A stretch of 64,000 bases of DNA from Diospyros lotus. Its lineage: Eukaryota > Streptophyta > Magnoliopsida > Ericales > Ebenaceae. This document shows positions 23,213-34,400 of this stretch, piece after piece. Position numbers and translations under genes: made by a program. The notes beneath the pieces are model-generated. The model was not told the DNA's origin and did not search any database. It saw nothing but the letters and a program-made list of their open reading frames with translations. How positions within the stretch are numbered: the first letter of the stretch is position 1; the number at the start of each line of letters is the position of its first letter. Where the stretch lies: assembly GCF_014633365.1 (NCBI RefSeq), contig NC_068349.1, forward strand, positions 16,444,753 to 16,508,752, read 5' to 3'.

Positions 23213-24350
23213 GAGTTTTGGCCAAAGGTTTTGGCAAGATTGAGCTTCAATTTGCTCGTGTTTTGGAACGTTTTTTGAGGGTGATGATAAGGGGCTTCTG
23301 TTTCCCAAGAAAAGAGGATCATTTTTGGAGATTTTGAGATATTTTTGTGTCAATTTGGAGCTATTTTTGAATGTGGCCGAAAAATTGCAAGGTGGCTAGA
23401 AATCCGTTTGGTTTTGCCAGTTTTGGAGACCTTCTGGTGGTTGTTTTGGGCACCTAGAGGTGCCATGGTGATCAATTGGAATAGGGCTTCGAGTTGGTGA
23501 AGTTGGGGAGAAATTTTGATTGCCAGCCGGCGAACAGTTCACCGAAAAAGAAAAAGCGTGTGGCTTACACGCATGGTTTCACACGTGCAGCCCACGCGCA
23601 AATGCGTGAGGGCGTGTGACTAGAGGCATTTCTCTGAATTTTTTTTTAATTTTTAGAAAAATTATTTATGATTTATGGTGGGAAAGAAATCTGGAAAAAT
23701 GCCTGATGAGGTATTTATTTTAAAATTTTTAAGGAGAAAATAGGGAGAGAAATTAGGGGAAAATAGAGATTGATATTCTTTTGAATAAATATGATGGTTA
23801 AGGATCGTTGAAGCTCGAGGTTGAGCAATAGTACGAGAATCGAGGTCGAGCACGAATTTTGAAGAATCCCGAATTAAGTACAAGGTGAGACTCCGGTACT
23901 CAAACTTCTATTTTTATAAAACTCTTGTTGTTCTTTTACGTAAAATCATGTTACATATATGAAATGTGTTTTCTTGGAAAATATATGCGGTTAGTTTTCA
24001 GCTTTTACATTTATAAAATCCGTGTGGTCATACTGTTGTACCTATCTGTTGTTGCCTAAAGACAAAAGTTTGAATATCCCTCGAGAGGCGCTATGCGTGC
24101 GCTATTGAGAAAACTCTCGTGGGGAAGACTGTGAGTCTAAGGCACAACAGATGTGGTGTTTGCATGAGTTTTATGAGGTCAGACCAAGATGGCATGGTTA
24201 GGGACCTCCCGAGAGGCGTTATGCATGTTCCATTGAGAAAGCTCTCGTTAGAGGAGGCTGACATGTTCACGAGGCTCTTCGGAGTAGTCCTTGTTGTTTC
24301 CTTATACGTTTTATACTTGTTCATGCATTAAATTATTTTGGAGTTCTCAC

Positions 24351-24368
24351 TAGAAGATTCATCTTCTA
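24351..24368 (+). other. Hairpin TAGAAGA-TTCA-TCTTCTA in the LTR
   Basis: A perfect 7-bp stem with a TTCA loop, at the position equivalent to TTAGATGA-TTCA-TCATCTAA in the other LTRs. Relative to that form, one T-A pair is replaced by A-T on both arms, so pairing is kept. Confidence 0.75.
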
Positions 24369-24851
24369 ATTAGAGTATGTTTCTGAAATATTCAAATGTT
24401 CTAGGTTTGACAAACAGCTCTAAGGGAAAAGAGATAGCTGAAGAATAAGCTCATTTTGCTATTGGTAGCACGATTTAGCATATTTTTAAGTATTTCAATT
24501 GATGCAAACCTTTGTATGTTTTGGTTATGTTTGAGATGTTCAAATATCGTTTCAAGAGATCATATCCATGTAATTCGTTTTGTAGACGTCTTGAATGGTT
24601 TCTCATATAATAAATAAAGCGTTATGGTTATATACCATATTAGATTTGATTTAGCTTTCGCATTTGAAATTTTAACACTTGTCTTAACTATTCGATTATT
24701 GGGGTTTGTTAGGCTGAGAAGCTAAAAATTAGGGTTTCTGGGAATTTGTGTGATGCATGTTATTGATTGTGGTATGAAAAAAAAAAAAAAAAAGAAATTC
24801 CAAAAATCCTAAGTTACAACATGCTTGAAAATTTTGGGGTGTCACACCTCG

Positions 24852-25215
24852 TGGCACCAATGTCAATCCACCATCATCTCAGGTTAAACCTAACTAAATT
24901 CACTTCAAATACCATGGTAGATAGGTTTATATCGGACACATCCTGAGTAATGGTATCCACCACATGTGCCTCATGGTTCTTGGTATTTTTCTTTGGATGT
25001 CTGCACTCCGTATATTTGTTACCCACCTTACCATAGTTGAAGCATTTTCCTTGAAAGTTGTTCTTATAAACTCCTTCTTTAAGTCCCATCTTTGGCTTAT
25101 TTTTCTTATTTTCAGAGCTTTTCCCATGCTTTACTACATTTGCTTTAGCAGAAGCAAGATTGAACCCTTTCTTTTCTGATCCTTTATTGTCTTCTTCAAT
25201 TTGAAGTCTAACTAT
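24852..25215 (-). pseudogene. Right part of the split Ty1/copia element (gag nucleocapsid region)
   Basis: Minus translation gives CFNYGKVGNKYTECRHPKKN, a decayed CX2CX4HX4C zinc knuckle whose second Cys and His are replaced by Tyr and Asn. A Lys-rich run of frames precedes it. It joins the protease segment at 13604 once the Tekay-type insertion and its CCTCG duplication are removed. The element's 5' LTR should lie to the right, but I could not define it. Confidence 0.7.
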
Positions 25216-26556
25216 AAGGAAGAGACTGACCGTTCCTATAGGAGAAGGCTTTCAGTTAATGGCACTTAATGGTATTCATTGTCCTTGATTGTTACTAGAT
25301 TAAATTGGCTGTTACTATTTTGAATCAATTTAATCTATAATAGCTTTTCTCATTATTTTCCTATAACAGCTTTGTGAATTCTGGTTAAAAAATAAAAGGA
25401 AAAATTGTAAAATGTGGCTTGGTATAGGGTGCTCATTTCAGTACGCGGGTTGCGCACTTGGACACAAGTTCGATTTGTCGGGCTTGGGATTCCCCCCCCC
25501 CCCCCCCCCCCCCTCTCACACGCGAACAAGAAAAGGCATTTTATCTAACAAGGTTACTCATTATAAAATGTGTAAGCCTATATAAATATAAAAAGGCTAT
25601 GTTTCTTTTCCCATGTGGGATAAGAGTATTTCTTTTTATTTTCCAACTCAATGGGTATATTTTGAGTATCAATTTCTTATTCACCCATTTATCATTTTGG
25701 ATATATAAATATACCAAAATGAAAACAAAGATGAAAGGTAGCCATAGTGCGAGAGAGGAACAAAGATGAAAACAAAGAATATTGGAAGAATAAGAAAAAA
25801 TTGGACAGATGAAAATGTAGCCATAGTTGAACCCATCAGTTTGGCCATGTCTATTGTTCTTCCAATGAGTGCTAGAGCAAGAGGAAAAGAAGACAAAAGA
25901 CAAGAAGAAGAAGAAGAAATAGCAATGATAGCCATGGTTGTCATTTCTAATGAAGAATGAGGGGAGCTGACGAGGCAGTCACATGTATGAATATTCATCA
26001 CCTTAGTTTACAACATCAATAGTTAACCAAAAAAATCTAATTGTATTAATATTAGTTTAGAATTACAAACAAGTGCAAAGTTGAATACTAAAGTTGATAA
26101 AATTAAAAGTTGGTCTAAAATTAAAAAATATATATTTTTTTTAGTAATTTACCATTTTAAAATGCAGTAAATACACATAATTTAGTAAAAACTTCAAGTG
26201 TATGGTGTAATTAACTTTAAAAAATAAAAGAAAATACACGTCACTCTTGAGATTTAACATAATTACAAGGAGCTCCCTTATATTTTGAAAAATTATCTCT
26301 TAAAATATAAAACTGATATAAGCAAAAACTCTATCGTTTAAACGACAATTGGATTTTTCAAATTGCTAAATATGTTGTTACATTTAAATTTCTTTCCTCT
26401 CTCTGTGACCAACCCCCCCCCCCCCATCACTCATTCTCTTTTTTTTTCTTTTTCTTTTTTTTTAAGAGGCTAAGATTTCTCCTTCCATATCTTCTTTTTC
26501 TCCTCCCCTTCAATTTTTTCCTTTTTCCTCTTGCAATGAAGTAATGGCAGCAGTGT
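25216..26556. other. Non-coding AT-rich stretch with homopolymers
   Basis: I find no supported gene. Notable are a run of 22 C at 25492-25513, a run of 13 C at 26413-26425 and pyrimidine-rich TTTC tracts to 26520. A short frame at 25766-25960 (Glu-rich) has no recognisable domain. Confidence 0.5.
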
Positions 26557-29095
26557 GGTAACGGCCCGCCTCCCGGAGCCCCTACCACGGATAGAGAATC
26601 TGTGAGAGGGTCATTATTTAAATGATATCAAACAATGACGCATCTACAACTCACACACAATCCTTATTAAAATCATAATCTCTTTTTATTATAACATCTC
26701 ATAAACATCTTTATAAAACCATTCATCTCTTGGGCCCACCTGGGCTTACATAACATACGACAATCTCAAGAAAAACGTAAACATTAACCTTAACAGAAGT
26801 CCAATGACACCCAGGATCTAGTTTCGAGAGAGCTCTGCACTTGCTATCATGACACGACGGTCTGGACCCAAACCCCGATGAACGTACCTGGAATGATGTA
26901 AAACAAACATGAGTCACAAGACTCAGCAAGCTCTAAAAAGAAAGGCTGAGGGTTTAGGATAGGACTCTTCCCATGACACCCTATGCAATTTATGCCAATG
27001 CAGCCACACCATGTCATGATCCCTACGTTTCTTACTTTTATATGCATAACATAAAGTTAACTGCACATAGGGAACCAGGGGCCCACATAAGTCACACACT
27101 GGCACCCAGGTCCAACATACATACCTGTTGGCAGTCTTTTATAAGCTACTCCCATACCATTTCCTTTACATGCTCATTCCTGTCGCCCACATCATAATCT
27201 GTTGCCGTGGGTCTCACCCCAAGGTCTTACTGTTGCCGTGGGTCTCACCCCCAAGGTCTTTATGTCGTCGTGGGTCTCGCCCCAAGGTCTTATCGTGGAC
27301 CACGCCGCCACCCATACTCGATCTTGGTCTTCCCTTGGGCCAACCCCGAGCTAATATCTAAGCCGAGCCGAAGCTCACCGAATTGGTACTCCTGACACCT
27401 GGCACAGTACTCCCGTCCAGAATAACAGTAACATTAGAATCATGCAATGCAACACATAAGAAATGCAAGGGCTTCTGTAGCATAAACGTGATGACAAAGC
27501 CCCCATAAACCAAGCATCAAGCCTTGCTACGCCCACACATAAGAATTCACACATGCGACATGCTCTAAATGCATATGCTCCCCTAGGATACCCAAGTTGG
27601 CACTTAGACCAACCGGGTCATGCAAATGCTCACACATCCCATCACACACAAAGCATGTCCCCACGTGAATGCAACCTAATCCCCTGTAGCACACATATCA
27701 TGATATGCACAAACCAAGGCGGGAATCTGGAGTACCAGCTCTTCTGGCCGTCTAGCGCTTATCGTAACAACCGATGATTGGCGCCCATACATCCAGCCAT
27801 CAACTGCCACGACCCACAGTCGACAGTCAGTGGCTTTGTACACATACCCTTAGACACACTTACTGACACTATTAACTTTATATCTTCGCAACTTAACTTT
27901 ACATAAAATTTCTCCATAACTCATAACCCTTCATGTACATAACCACATAGCATCATGATACCATTTTCATTTCCTTCTCATTTGCAGAAAAACCATCTCA
28001 ACTTACATAATAGACTTTTAACATATTTCCATAATATCATATCATTTTCTAAGAACCTATCCCCCGTAGGTTCGGCATCATTCCCAAGGAAAATGGAGCG
28101 ATACAAAGCTCCGTAACGGTCAAAATGAAAGACACCAAGATAACTTTGCTTAACTTATTCCATCAACAATAACCTCATTAATAAAATATAAATCATAAGG
28201 TGGTTGCCACGCGGATTATTATTATTAAAGAGTGGAACCGAGTAAAGGTGAGGGAGGGTTTAGAATACAAGAAACCTCGAAGACTTTCACGAGAAATAAA
28301 TAACGCGAGGAGAGGGTTAGGAGCTTGCCTTTATTTGGCTAGTTCTTGCCCTTTTTGCGCTCCTGATGCGAAGTAAAATATTTCTAGCAGTTAACATAAC
28401 CGTGGCTTAAATTAATTAATTCTAACCACGTAAACTGTATAATTTAACCATATAAAATCTATGATTTAAACATATAACACTTATATAAATTTTACCCATT
28501 TACTTGAATATTTTAAACACCAATTAATCACCAAAATCTCTTAATTTTCTTGACTTTTTCTTCCTTCCCAACTGCTGCTCGCGAGCCCTTCGTCTTCTCC
28601 CTTAATTTCTCTCTTCCTCTCTCTCATTTACTCCCTGTTTCTTGGCAACAAAAGTGGCCGAAATGGCCACTGGAATGGCCTTAAATTGCCTTCAATGCTT
28701 GCTGCCTAAGCTTTGCCTTGTATATATCAACTTAAGTGGCTTTTAAACCACAAATTGGAATGGCCAAGGATGAGCCACGCCACTCACACATACAAATATA
28801 TATATATATATATATATTAACTAATTAGTTTAATTTAATTTAATTTGATTAACTCTTTTATTATTATTATTATTATTATTATTATGATTTATATTATTAT
28901 TGTTATTATTTTTATTATAATTTATTTTATTATTTTCATAAATACATTCAATTAATTTAATTAATCATCTTAATTTCCTATTTCTTCAAAATATCATAAA
29001 TAAATATTTCTCGAAGATTTTCAAATATTCTAAAATATCCTCAAACACCCAAATTAATTATTTTTACTTGTCTCCAAAATTTTTTGGATGCTACA
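26557..29095 (-). mobile_element. Solo LTR in minus orientation, 2.5 kb
   Basis: In minus orientation it begins TGTAGCATCC and ends GGAGGCGGGCCGTTACC. It is flanked on both sides by AGTGT (26552-26556 and 29096-29100). The GGCGGGCCGTTAC end resembles the GGCGGGCTGTTACA end of the Tekay-type LTRs. It has a hairpin TGAGTC-TTGT-GACTCA (26910-26925, minus strand) followed by TTCCAGGTACG, and ATT/TA microsatellites near 28800-28890. The last A of the LTR seems altered, so the boundary may be off by one or two bases. The many short frames inside are not genes. Confidence 0.7.
26910..26925 (-). other. Hairpin TGAGTC-TTGT-GACTCA in the solo LTR
   Basis: A perfect 6-bp stem with a 4-base loop. In the element's direction it is followed after about 20 bases by CATTCCAGGTACG, the same layout as the hairpins of the Tekay-type LTRs, but with a wholly different stem sequence. 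Confidence 0.65.
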
Positions 29096-30184
29096 AGTGT
29101 AGCAACGGGTGTTTCCCCCTCTCCCCCTCTCTTTTTCTTTCTTTCCCCGTATTTCTTTTATTTTGGTTGAAAAATGCTACTAGATACTAAAATTTCTTTT
29201 TCTTTTCTTTTTTTTTTCTATATCTCTTTCCTTTCTTTCACTGCTCTCTCTATATTGTTTATCAAACCCCAACTTAGTCATTGGTCTTGATCACTAGTTA
29301 AGGTTTTGATTTGAAATCCCAACAATCAATTCCCAATGATCACTAAGGTTCTGAAATGCGAGAGAGATGAGATAGAAAAATAAAAAATTATTTTATCTCA
29401 TTTTTTAATGACAAGAAAAGACTGAACAATTTCTCAAATAAGAAGAAAGACTTCTATAGTTATGTCAAATTTTAAGAGTAATTACTGTAATTTACAAAAA
29501 TAAATAGCCCTAGCATGATACTTGACCATGTTGGATACTATCTTAACACTCCCCTAATTGTGTTACTAAAATTTTGAAATCTATAGCTTTTTGACTCAAT
29601 GCATTTTAACTAGGAATCTATGGATCATTGAATGAATTTCACGTCATAATATAATTCAAGAGGTGAAAAATGTAATACTAGAGTGATTATTAAGAAGTCA
29701 ACTTTTAAATAAAGGAAAAATTGTAATAAGAATCCTCATATTTCAAAAATAATAATAATCTCTCTTGTTAGTAAATAACGGGACAAAATAACTATTTTTT
29801 CCTTTAATATATTCTCTCACCTCTTTAGTTTAATTTAAAAAAAATAAAAATAAACTAGTGGTTGTTGGTGACCTACAACCACTATATATCTAGGTTCAAT
29901 CAAATTAGATGTATCTCAAACCCAAATACAAGTTAAGTATAAGAGAAAAAGAAAGACAGATATATGTTTTTATGCCATCGATGTTATACCACTATGTAAA
30001 TTATCACTATCGTTGTGAAATTCCTCTCTTATTGTTGTTTGAGAAAACTTTCTTTACAAATCAAAAGTTTTCATTTGTAAAGAGAATGAAAAAAAGAAAA
30101 AAAAAGAAAGAAAGAAGTGGCAAAGATGTTGATGTTATCACCAGAGATAAGGGCCACAATTGTAGTGTTTAGTGGCAGACTTAC

Positions 30185-30225
<41 letters not shown>

Positions 30226-30920
30226 GGGGGGGGGGGGCGAGAAAACCTTCTTACTGTAGAGAGCGAAAGAAAGAAAGAGAAAGGGAGAGGTGGCCAAAAA
30301 TAAAATGGTGACATCGTAACCAAAGATAAAGGATCACCATCGCTGTCGCCGCTAGAAAACTAAGCGAAAGAAAAAAATAAAGGCGAGAGAGAATAAAGTT
30401 TAAGAGCCAAGATAAAAAAAATGAATAAAAAAATTAAATATAAAGTAATTTTAATCATATTTAACTGAAATTAACTAACATCAAATAACATATTACTGAT
30501 CCTCGAAGATACTTTCTATATTTTCCCGAACGTCATAGATAATTCATACAGTTATCCTAAGTCTCATGGGTACCACATCTAATTTTCCCTTAAATAAATT
30601 CCTAAGGAACTTCTTACTTTGATCTCTATTTTATCATCTTGCAATTAACATGGTTTTCCCATTAAAATATAAATAGGAATTCTAGAAAACCAGGGAAGTG
30701 GTCATGGCCATAAACTTATGCACCATAGGTACAAAATACTGAAGCCATTCACTAAGGCCATAGGAGTCAGCAAAACAGCAAAAAGCACATAGGCACTGAT
30801 GAGTAAGTAGTTCAGTTTACAAAATCCAGTGTCTATAGCTAGCACCACCAGTCCTCTATATACCTAGCAGCCACACTTCTTTCAGGCCCCAAAAAACTCT
30901 GCACGTCTTTCTTTAGGAGT
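29096..30920. other. Intergenic stretch and 3' flank of the MBD gene
   Basis: No supported gene. It holds pyrimidine-rich runs (29105-29280), AT-rich sequence and a compound GA repeat followed by 23 G (30189-30237). The last 100-200 bases probably contain the 3' untranslated region of the MBD gene; I could not identify its polyadenylation site. Confidence 0.5.
30189..30237 (+). repeat. (GA)n followed by G23
   Basis: About 13 GA dinucleotides run directly into 23 consecutive G. A similar G run (37432-37450) is followed, rather than preceded, by GAGAGAG. Confidence 0.95.
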
Positions 30921-31460
30921 TCATTTTGTTCCATGATCATCAGCCGAGCTAGGTTGCCGAGGAACATTTCCAGGATGATTCACCGGCAACTGCAGGCCGG
31001 ATGGGGATTCCACGGGCGATGAAATACCACTTTGCTTCGGAGGGGATAACCAAGGATCGTCATCTTCATTTGCAAGATCCTCCCATACGGGAATTGCCCC
31101 CGTGAGAGTCTTAACCGCAAACTCTAGGCATGGATCTGACCAAGAATCCCCAAACGAATAGATGCCTCGCGATGCTGCGTCTTCCTTGTGTTTAATCTCT
31201 ATTTGCTGCTCCTCCGGGGGCTTCTTGGTCTCAGAGCTGCTCTGAGTTACATTGCCGAGGGACTCCAAACAAGGTATACCAGAGTTTCTAGCCGCAGCAT
31301 TAAGAACGCATTCACCTAACGCCAAGTTGACTGCCATCTCAGGTTTGAGCCCCGCAAGTCGTTTTGAAGACCTGCACTCGTTGCTGCTACTGCTGCTGTT
31401 ATTCTTTCGCTTGTCATTCTCTATCGATTTCTCCTCTAGCAGAGTCTCAGTTGAGTCCCT
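30921..31460 (-). CDS. Exon 14: C-terminal region of the MBD protein
   Basis: Encodes 179 residues to the stop codon. It starts RDSTETLLEEKS after an acceptor at TATGTGCAG. A Ser-rich basic patch (NNSSSSSNECRSSKRLAGLK) precedes a hydrophobic segment (MAVNLALGECVLNAAARNSG). Near the end lies SFGDSWSDPCLEFAVKTLTG followed by AIPVWEDLANEDDDPW. The SKRLAGLKPE and DSWSDPCLEFAxKTLTGAIP blocks are, from memory, shared with plant MBD13-type C-termini, where they lie outside the DNA-binding part. The open frame runs on to 31514, but the residues before 31460 are probably intronic. Confidence 0.8.
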   Translation of the reverse strand, partial: RDSTETLLEEKSIENDKRKNNSSSSSNECRSSKRLAGLKPEMAVNLALGECVLNAAARNSGIPCLESLGNVTQSSSETKKPPEEQQIEIKHKEDAASRGIYSFGDSWSDPCLEFAVKTLTGAIPVWEDLANEDDDPWLSPPKQSGISSPVESPSGLQLPVNHPGNVPRQPSSADDHGTK

Positions 31461-34400
31461 CTGCACATAGGCAACATTCATATCCAATGGTTGCAACAAA
31501 AAAGGTGGGCTCAATAAGCTCTAGTTTCTTTTTCAAATATTTCATGGAAAAGTTCAGAGAACTCGGAATAAGATGTCATCTAACAATGAAGCATAGATTA
31601 AATTCAGTACAGGCTATTTCGCTCACCTTCTAGCCAATCTAGACAATGATATTTGAATAATGAAAATTTAACGACCTACCAGGGGCCAAATGGGAGCTAA
31701 CCTAATAAGGACACTTCAAGAAGTGTCTACTCAATTCATTATATGATCATATGCTGTGAACTTTAGCGAACAACGCAAGTCATTAGATGCATAACATTAG
31801 CAAAGTTGGCTAATCATTGCCCCTTGTGCTCAAACCTTCATCTGTAGGGAACAAGAATTCGAAGCATGCATGAAAAACTGAACCTAGCAAATTCTGAAAT
31901 ACTAAAAGGATTTCTAGGCTGCTTTTCCGAGATATGTGAACATGAACTCGTGCAGTAGTTCGTGTACACAAAAGAGTATCAATGACAATCCTTGGATGAA
32001 CTAAACACCATGTAATCTAACCCTTCAAATTTCTAACATTGACATTCAAAACACTAAGGGCATGCTCAGTTCCAGAAAACATTTTCTAATTTTTCTATTG
32101 AATGATTGAATCTCCAACAAAGTAGAAAACACAAATTTTCAACTTAAAACCGTGAATTGCAAAACACCAAGAAAGATGTTTCCCAAATTTTCTAGAAACG
32201 AATGCTATTGCCTTTTGAAACATAAAATGTTACACATTTAGTTATAAGATTAGAGTTAAAATGTTACATAAAATGTCACAATTGAAGAGGCCCTAAGTAT
32301 TTCCAAACAACCTCCAATATGGCATAAGAGAGTCCCACCAAAATGATACTGTAAACAGTATAATGCGCATACGAGGAAATTTTGCTGCTGCATTTGTGAT
32401 ACCATGTAGCATTAGTACAACAGAGAAATTACGACTCTGATAAACCACAAACATAGACAAATTGATAAAGCAACCATGAACAGGGGGGCACAGAGCAAGA
32501 TGTACACTTACAGAAGTCTCTTCATTTAAAAATCCGATGTCGTCCCTTTTCCTTGGTTTAATAGCACACCTACTAATGTCTCCAGTTTCCACATAGCGTA
32601 AAGCATCTTTCAAAGAGCGAAATACATATCTACTTACAGGATCAGTGTAGTACTGTAATAAGTAGAACTCCATTAAAATCCATAAAACATTTCAAATTCT
32701 TAAAGGCCTGAAAGTGTAGAGACCCAAAACACCAACTAATTCACAGTGCAATAAAAGGAAGATTCAGTAAGATGCCTTATCCATTCCAAAAACAGTACAC
32801 ACTTGGTGCATGTGCGGAGACAGGGAGGGATCAAACAAGATATATCAAAGAAATACAAGATTCAGTACCGGGTCTTTTCTGATCCCATCTTCTTTCTTTT
32901 CATATTTGATTTCTTTTGTCCATCCTGGAGGCAGCTCATCAGGTGTAGCCATCATCACAACCTATATAGCACTTCAAAAATCAGAGTTTGATCCACTCTT
33001 AAGATAGTGTAATAATATGCAATGTATCAAAATTAATCTTGGATAATTTGACTCTGGAACCAACCTTTCTCAAAGACTGATTGCCAAAGGTTATTTGATT
33101 CTGTTTCGGTGCACAACTTACCCCCTTTGGAATTTTCAGATTTTGAGACTGCTCTAGATCCACAGTACTTTTGACTCCAGTTAATTGTTCCATGTTGAGC
33201 TGAAAACATAGGAAATTTAACGTAAATAATAATAGAACTCATTAAATCCAGTAACTAACATATACCACAATTATGGATTTCCTTGAAGACTGTAAGGCAC
33301 TAAAAACTTAATAGAAATAATCAAGTGAAGTTTTTCCTGTACTAGTTTCTTAACAGTATCATTCTAGTATATACAATATTGGATGGTCAATTTAATTAAG
33401 GCAATACAAAAAGTAAAAAAACAGCATTCTTTTTTCATATTGCAGGCAGATATAAATGAATCGTTGAATAGAAATTGCTCAAAATGGATAGCAGATTGCA
33501 TGAGGGTCATCCTAACTATTAAATACTTAAATCTTTAATTTAACACCTCATGACATCACAATATGACAGCACACGATCCTGTTAGTATCAAGAAAGGATC
33601 TGTAAAAGAATATGAACTCACTTTTAAAATTGAATATTGGATTGCAAGACAAATACCAAACAAAAAATTTGCAGACCCACATTACATTACATAAAATTAA
33701 CTGGAGGAATGTTGACACTTTGCTAGCAGAAAAGGTGCCAATTTCTTTTTGTTATGAAACACGGCTGTTATCCTTCATAGTGTTGAGATACCTTAACACC
33801 TCTGGCTTTGAACCAAAGTATTAAGATTCCCATTCACTAGACATGAACTTGTACAGTGTATAGTCCATGCATATAAAAGAATATGAATGAGAATTCTTGG
33901 ATGAACCAAGCACACTACATAATCAAACCCTTCAAATTTCTAACTTCAACATTTAAAATAAATTATTTCCAATCACTTCTTGTTCTTTGACCTCCAATAC
34001 AACATAAGAGAGTTCCATCAAATTGAAATTATATAGAGGATAACATGCATGCAAGGAAATTTTGCTGCTGCATTTGTCACACAATGTGACTTCATTTCAA
34101 AGAATTTCTTCTGAGTGACCACAGGTTCAACAACTCTTCCCAATTTTTCTGAATTTCACCATGTTTATTGAAGTTACACTCCTTCAGTTAACTAGTAATA
34201 AAATAAAGATGTTACAACAAGAACCATTCATAGCTCAAATTCCGTACAACAGATAAATTAAGACTCTTACTGATGAGAACGTCAAACATAAAAAAATTCA
34301 TAAAGCAACAATGAAGAGGAGCACAAAGTAAGATACACACTTACAGAAGTCTCTCCATTTAAAAATCCCATTTCTTCCCTCTTCTTTGGTTTAGTAGCAC

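Larger units (their letters stand above)
13605..24846 (+). mobile_element. Tekay-type (chromovirus) Ty3/gypsy element inserted in the copia element
   Basis: Both ends carry related LTRs starting TGTAATATYCC and ending GGGGTGTYACA, flanked by CCTCG duplications. Inside are a primer-binding site, gag starting MVNIRR, protease, RT, RNase H, integrase and a C-terminal chromodomain-like segment. A MVNTRR-like gag start plus a chromodomain ending in a YPHLFE-like motif is typical of the Tekay/Del lineage. All coding regions are broken, and a solo LTR of another family sits in gag. The 11.2-kb length includes that 2.87-kb insertion. Confidence 0.9.
22499..24846 (+). repeat. 3' LTR of the Tekay-type element, 2.35 kb
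   Basis: Starts TGTAATATTCC and ends GGGGTGTCACA. It keeps parts lost from the 5' copy: a TATA box within GGCTATAAATAGCC (23199-23212), a GC-rich block of CACGCG words (23553-23611) and the hairpin TAGAAGA-TTCA-TCTTCTA (24351-24368). A poly-A run lies at 24777-24793. Confidence 0.9.

Noticed and set aside
25437..25513. Possible tRNA-derived SINE head (AAGTTCGATTTG resembles a B box)
   Set aside because: No convincing A box at the right spacing, no cloverleaf, no poly-A tail or target duplication.
26723..27777. Several 60-88 codon frames on both strands
   Set aside because: Inside a solo LTR with TSD; they overlap each other and have no recognisable domain.
32803..33007. Plus-strand frames across the MBD cassettes (for example MVHVRRQGGIKQDISKKYKI)
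   Set aside because: Antisense shadows of MBD exons, which have better splice and domain support on the minus strand.
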